64,000 bases of DNA, from assembly GCF_001592205.1 (NCBI RefSeq), contig NZ_BCWM01000009.1, positions 96,707 to 160,706 of the forward strand, written 5' to 3'. The position numbers were made by a program, and so were the translations under genes. This DNA is from Brevundimonas vesicularis NBRC 12165 (GTDB lineage: Bacteria > Pseudomonadota > Alphaproteobacteria > Caulobacterales > Caulobacteraceae). The notes beneath the pieces are model-generated. The model was not told where the DNA came from, ran no database searches, and worked only from the letters and a program-made list of their open reading frames with translations. Position 1 is the first letter of the stretch. Each line of letters begins with the position of its first letter. Positions 61,166 to 64,000 of the stretch are shown piece after piece.

Positions 61166-62233
61166 ATGAACCGTCCCGCCTACCTCGCCGCACTCGCTGT
61201 TCTGTCTTTGGGCGCCTGTTCGCCGAAGGAGGAAAACACAGCCGCCCCAGCGGCTCAGACGGCCGAGACCGCGCAAGTGGGCCAAACCGGCCCGCTTTCA
61301 CGTGACGCCATCGAAAACACCGCCTATGCGCCGCCGCCGGCCGCGCAAGAGGGCCAGCCCTCCACCCCGAATGCATCCCAGCAGCAGCCGCAACCCGCCC
61401 TGATCCGCGCCCAGGTTCTTCTGGAACGCGCCCGCTTCTCGCCCGGCGCGATCGACGGCCTGGCGGGGTCGAACATGCGCCAGGCCATCTCGGCGTTTCA
61501 GGAAGCGAACGGCATGACGGTGAACGGCGAGTTGAACGCCGACGTGATGGGAAGACTGCGCGCCGCCGCCGGACCGGGCGCGGTGACCACCGCCTACACC
61601 ATCACCCAGCAGGACATCGCCGGACCCTACCTCGGCGTCGTTCCCACGGAGTTGGAGGCTCAGGGTCAGGTGCCCCACATGGGCTACGCCAATATCGTCG
61701 AGGCCTTGGCCGAGCGCTTCCACGTTACCGAAGCCTTGCTGCGCGCCATGAACCCCGGCGCCGATTTCAATCGCGTGGGCCAGGGTCTGCTTGTCCCCGC
61801 CGTCAACACCGCGCCCCTGCCCGCCGACGTGGACCACATCGACGTCGACAAGAGCGAAGGCTCGGTCAAGGCGTTCGACGCTGACGGCAAGCTTATCGCC
61901 TACTTCCCGGCCACCATCGGCAGCGGCGACAACCCGACCCCGACCGGCACGGTCAAGGTCAACGGCGTTGCGCGAAACCCGGACTACACCTACGACCCGT
62001 CGAAACTCAGCTATGGCGACGGCAAGAAGAAGGTCGTCGTCAAACCCGGTCCGAACAATCCGGTGGGCGTCGTCTGGATCGACCTGAACAAGCCCAGCTA
62101 CGGCATCCACGGCACGCCGGACCCGCATCTGGTCGGAAAGACGGCCTCGCACGGCTGTGTGCGCCTGACCAACTGGGACGCCTGGATGCTGGCCGACAAG
62201 GTCAAGCCGGGCGTCACCGTCCGCTTTATCTAG
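61166..62233 (+). CDS. L,D-transpeptidase lipoprotein with peptidoglycan-binding domain
   Basis: A 355-residue periplasmic lipoprotein (MNRPAYLAALAVLSLGAC). A PG_binding_1 domain lies at about 78-130 (LLERARFSPGAIDGLAGSNMRQAISAFQEANGM), then a LysM-like span (about 165-220), then the YkuD domain with the catalytic Cys in SHGCVRLTNWDA (about 330) and HGTPDPHLVGKTASHG. It forms 3-3 cross-links or anchors proteins to peptidoglycan. Its TAG shares the palindrome CTAG (62230-62233) with the stop of the convergent esterase. Confidence 0.94.
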   Translation: MNRPAYLAALAVLSLGACSPKEENTAAPAAQTAETAQVGQTGPLSRDAIENTAYAPPPAAQEGQPSTPNASQQQPQPALIRAQVLLERARFSPGAIDGLAGSNMRQAISAFQEANGMTVNGELNADVMGRLRAAAGPGAVTTAYTITQQDIAGPYLGVVPTELEAQGQVPHMGYANIVEALAERFHVTEALLRAMNPGADFNRVGQGLLVPAVNTAPLPADVDHIDVDKSEGSVKAFDADGKLIAYFPATIGSGDNPTPTGTVKVNGVARNPDYTYDPSKLSYGDGKKKVVVKPGPNNPVGVVWIDLNKPSYGIHGTPDPHLVGKTASHGCVRLTNWDAWMLADKVKPGVTVRFI

Positions 62234-63825
62234 TGAACGGCGCCGAACGGCGTACCGTCCCAGAAGTCGCAGTGGTGGCGTTCGAAGAAGCCGTCGTCCA
62301 TCACATCGCCCTCCGGCTTGAACACCCGCACCGGCCCCGCACCCTCGACGCGGGGCCATTCGGCGGCGAAGGCCGAACGCCCGAACGTCGCCCACAGCTT
62401 TTGCATCCGCTCAGACAACGCCTTCTGCTCAGGCGTGAACCGCTTGGGATCAGCAAACACCCAGCGCGTGCCGAACACATAGGCCAGTTCGCTGGCGTGA
62501 TAGGCGCCCAGGTCCAGACCGACAATCCAGTCGGGCAAGACGAACGGCGCCTCGCGATCGGCGACCTCATAGCCCCACACCGGCACATGCTGGGCCAGCA
62601 GTCGTCGCAAGGCCTGTGACGGACAGGCGAACCTCTGGTCCGTGAAGTTGGTGGCGATGGCATAGGCGGGCCCGTCCTTCCCCACAGGATAGCGCGCCAG
62701 CACCCGCTCGCCCTGGTCGCCGTACATCCAGATCGTCTCCTTCTGATAGCGATCCATGTCCTGCACCTCGTTGGCGAACAGCCGCCCCTCATCGAGGTTC
62801 GTCCCGACCAGGACGGGCACGCGCGTGAACCGCCCCTCGCGGATCGCGACCGCCGGGTTTTCCGGCACAGTGGCGTCCGTGTGCACCGGGCCCCATGATC
62901 CCGGCCCGTTGATGCCCGCCCTCAATGATGCCGCCCGCGACAGCCGCCAGGCCGGAAGCGCCTTCAGACACGCGATCTGATCCTCGCCGGTGCAGCCAAG
63001 CCTTTCGGCGAACATCGGCCCCGACTGGGCCGCGTCCTGCGCCCTGACCAGGGACGACGGCTCAAGACATCCGCCGCTCTGCATGATGACCCGCTGATAC
63101 AGCCCTTCCGATTGCGGCGACGCCATCAGATAACAGGCCGTCCACGCCCCCGCGCTCTCGGCGAACAGGGTGACGTCGCCCGGGTCGCCGCCAAAGGCCG
63201 CAATGTTCCGATGCACCCACTTCAGCGCCGCCTGCTGATCCATTAGGCCGAAGTTGCCGCCGAAGCCTTCGCCAGTCGCCTGAAACCCCGGATGCGCCAG
63301 CCAGCCCAGCGCGCCGAGCCGATAATTCATCGTCACGACCACCCGACCCTGCTCGCGCGCCAGTTTCGAGGGATCGTAGTTGGCGCCCGCCCCCACGGTG
63401 AAGGCGCCGCCCGGGATATAGACCATCACCGGCCGCGCCTCGGCCGCCTCTCCGCCCGGCGCATAGATGTTCAGATACAGACAGTCCTCGGACCCGACGA
63501 CGATCCCGCCGCCGCCGCCCAGGATCGAGCGTCGCCCGATCGCCTGGGTGCAGTCCGCACCGATCCGCGTCGCATCCCGAACGCCCTGCCAGGCCTCAAC
63601 CGGCTGCGGCGCGCGCCAACGCAGATCGCCGACCGGCGGCGCCGCGAACGGCACGCCGAGGAACGCTCGCGTCCCCGCCCCCTCGACCCCGCGCGCCATC
63701 CCGGCTTCGGTCCTGGCCAAGATCGGCTCGGCGTCCTTGGCGAACCGGACCTGATCGACCTTGCCGGGATGGGTGGCGCAGGCCGACAGGGCGACAAGGC
63801 ACGCAAGCAACGAGATCAGACGCAT
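62230..63825 (-). CDS. Carboxylesterase type B lipoprotein
   Basis: A 531-residue alpha/beta hydrolase with a lipoprotein signal (VALSAC at about residue 17). Type B landmarks: FLGVPFAAPPVGDLRW, EDCLYLNIYAP, GGAFTVGAG (oxyanion), the nucleophile in FAESAGA, and a His in GAYHASELAYVFGT; the acidic residue is probably Glu in NLDEGRLF. The nucleophile elbow reads AESAG, with Ala where most family members have GESAG. It probably hydrolyses esters in the cell envelope; substrate unknown. It is convergent with the L,D-transpeptidase gene. Confidence 0.93.
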   Translation of the reverse strand: MRLISLLACLVALSACATHPGKVDQVRFAKDAEPILARTEAGMARGVEGAGTRAFLGVPFAAPPVGDLRWRAPQPVEAWQGVRDATRIGADCTQAIGRRSILGGGGGIVVGSEDCLYLNIYAPGGEAAEARPVMVYIPGGAFTVGAGANYDPSKLAREQGRVVVTMNYRLGALGWLAHPGFQATGEGFGGNFGLMDQQAALKWVHRNIAAFGGDPGDVTLFAESAGAWTACYLMASPQSEGLYQRVIMQSGGCLEPSSLVRAQDAAQSGPMFAERLGCTGEDQIACLKALPAWRLSRAASLRAGINGPGSWGPVHTDATVPENPAVAIREGRFTRVPVLVGTNLDEGRLFANEVQDMDRYQKETIWMYGDQGERVLARYPVGKDGPAYAIATNFTDQRFACPSQALRRLLAQHVPVWGYEVADREAPFVLPDWIVGLDLGAYHASELAYVFGTRWVFADPKRFTPEQKALSERMQKLWATFGRSAFAAEWPRVEGAGPVRVFKPEGDVMDDGFFERHHCDFWDGTPFGAVH

Positions 63826-63904
63826 CGTGAACCTTGGCTTTTGGGCAGACGATCCTAACGCCCGAACGGCAGGCCCGTTGCGGGCGCCTAGAGTTCCCCC
63901 ACAG

Positions 63905-63938
63905 CAAAACGGCCCCCGGATTGCTCCGGGGGCCGTTC
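63905..63938 (-). terminator. Terminator of a minus-strand gene entering from the right
   Basis: A 12-bp perfect stem (ACGGCCCCCGGA, loop of four) is followed on the minus strand by TTTTGC. It lies upstream of the esterase gene, so it should end the transcript of a gene beyond the right edge. The plus-strand tail is a weaker T-run. Confidence 0.75.
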
Positions 63939-63962
63939 TGTTACGCTACTCTGTCTTTCGGC

Positions 63963-64000
63963 CTATGCGCGCCTCGCGGAGGCGCGCGACTTGAGGCCGG
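63963..64000 (-). CDS. Possible 3' end of a gene running off the window
   Basis: On the minus strand one frame reads GLKSRASARRA and stops at TAG 63965-63963. A strong terminator lies 25 bp downstream, so a coding end is plausible. Too little is visible to name the gene; the hairpin GCGCGCCTC-GCG-GAGGCGCGC at 63967-63987 lies within it. Confidence 0.35.
   Translation of the reverse strand, partial: GLKSRASARRA

Overview
The window is GC-rich chromosomal DNA of an alphaproteobacterium, most likely a Brevundimonas-like member of the Caulobacterales. The reasons are the order dprA-topA, the unit amidase-RNase E-M48 peptidase-DsbA, an RNase E ending in a GWW motif, a topoisomerase I with a Lys/Ala tail, a lone cisplatin-type ATP-dependent DNA ligase, and the very strong third-position GC bias. 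I found no rRNA, tRNA, CRISPR array, prophage or insertion sequence.

Positions 1-5831 hold DNA uptake and maintenance genes on the + strand: dprA (5' end missing), topA and mutL. A single AT-rich gene for a KAP-family P-loop NTPase (5843-7303) sits between mutL and a low-molecular-weight phosphatase gene and looks acquired. From 7374 to 16903 come housekeeping genes in short divergent or overlapping units: rsmD with a TMEM175-like channel, a GFA protein and an rluB-type pseudouridine synthase; tadA; an MliC-like lipoprotein; a frameshifted acetyltransferase behind aroB and aroK; xerD; a DUF1902/HicA toxin-antitoxin pair; and accA. From 17039 to 29299 lie signalling and envelope genes: a response regulator with a coupled partner, an Atm1-type ABC exporter, threonine aldolase and MscS, the DNA ligase, an RcnB-like protein, a hybrid histidine kinase, BolA, a J-domain protein, an SDR and an AmiC amidase.

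From 29300 to 41176 are RNase E with a long structured leader, an M48 TPR metallopeptidase, a DsbA-like thiol oxidoreductase, a TPR protein, an ENPP-like phosphodiesterase, a two-gene ABC system, a LysR regulator, a possible 39-residue membrane peptide and a GNAT enzyme.

From 41202 to 56285 the minus strand carries the S10-spc-alpha ribosomal supercluster, rpsJ to rplQ, with secY and adk in their usual places and one unexpected TonB-like gene between adk and rpsM. The cluster is punctuated by hairpins at rpmD/rplO, rplO/secY and upstream of rpsM, and a good sigma-70-like promoter lies before rpsM. It is therefore probably several regulated segments rather than one transcript.

From 56286 to 64000 lie a structured rpsJ leader, an outer-membrane barrel protein, a GIN-domain (DUF2807) protein preceded by a 28-bp palindrome, a JmjC-like cupin paired with a BioF2-like acyltransferase, a 53-residue disordered protein, a lipoprotein L,D-transpeptidase, a lipoprotein carboxylesterase and, at the right edge, probably the end of another minus-strand gene.

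The best candidates for new biology are the KAP NTPase island, the heptanucleotide repeat inside mutL, the hairpins and promoter in the ribosomal cluster, the 28-bp palindrome, and the cupin/BioF2 pair. None clearly amounts to a complete undescribed system; each is an inference from sequence alone.
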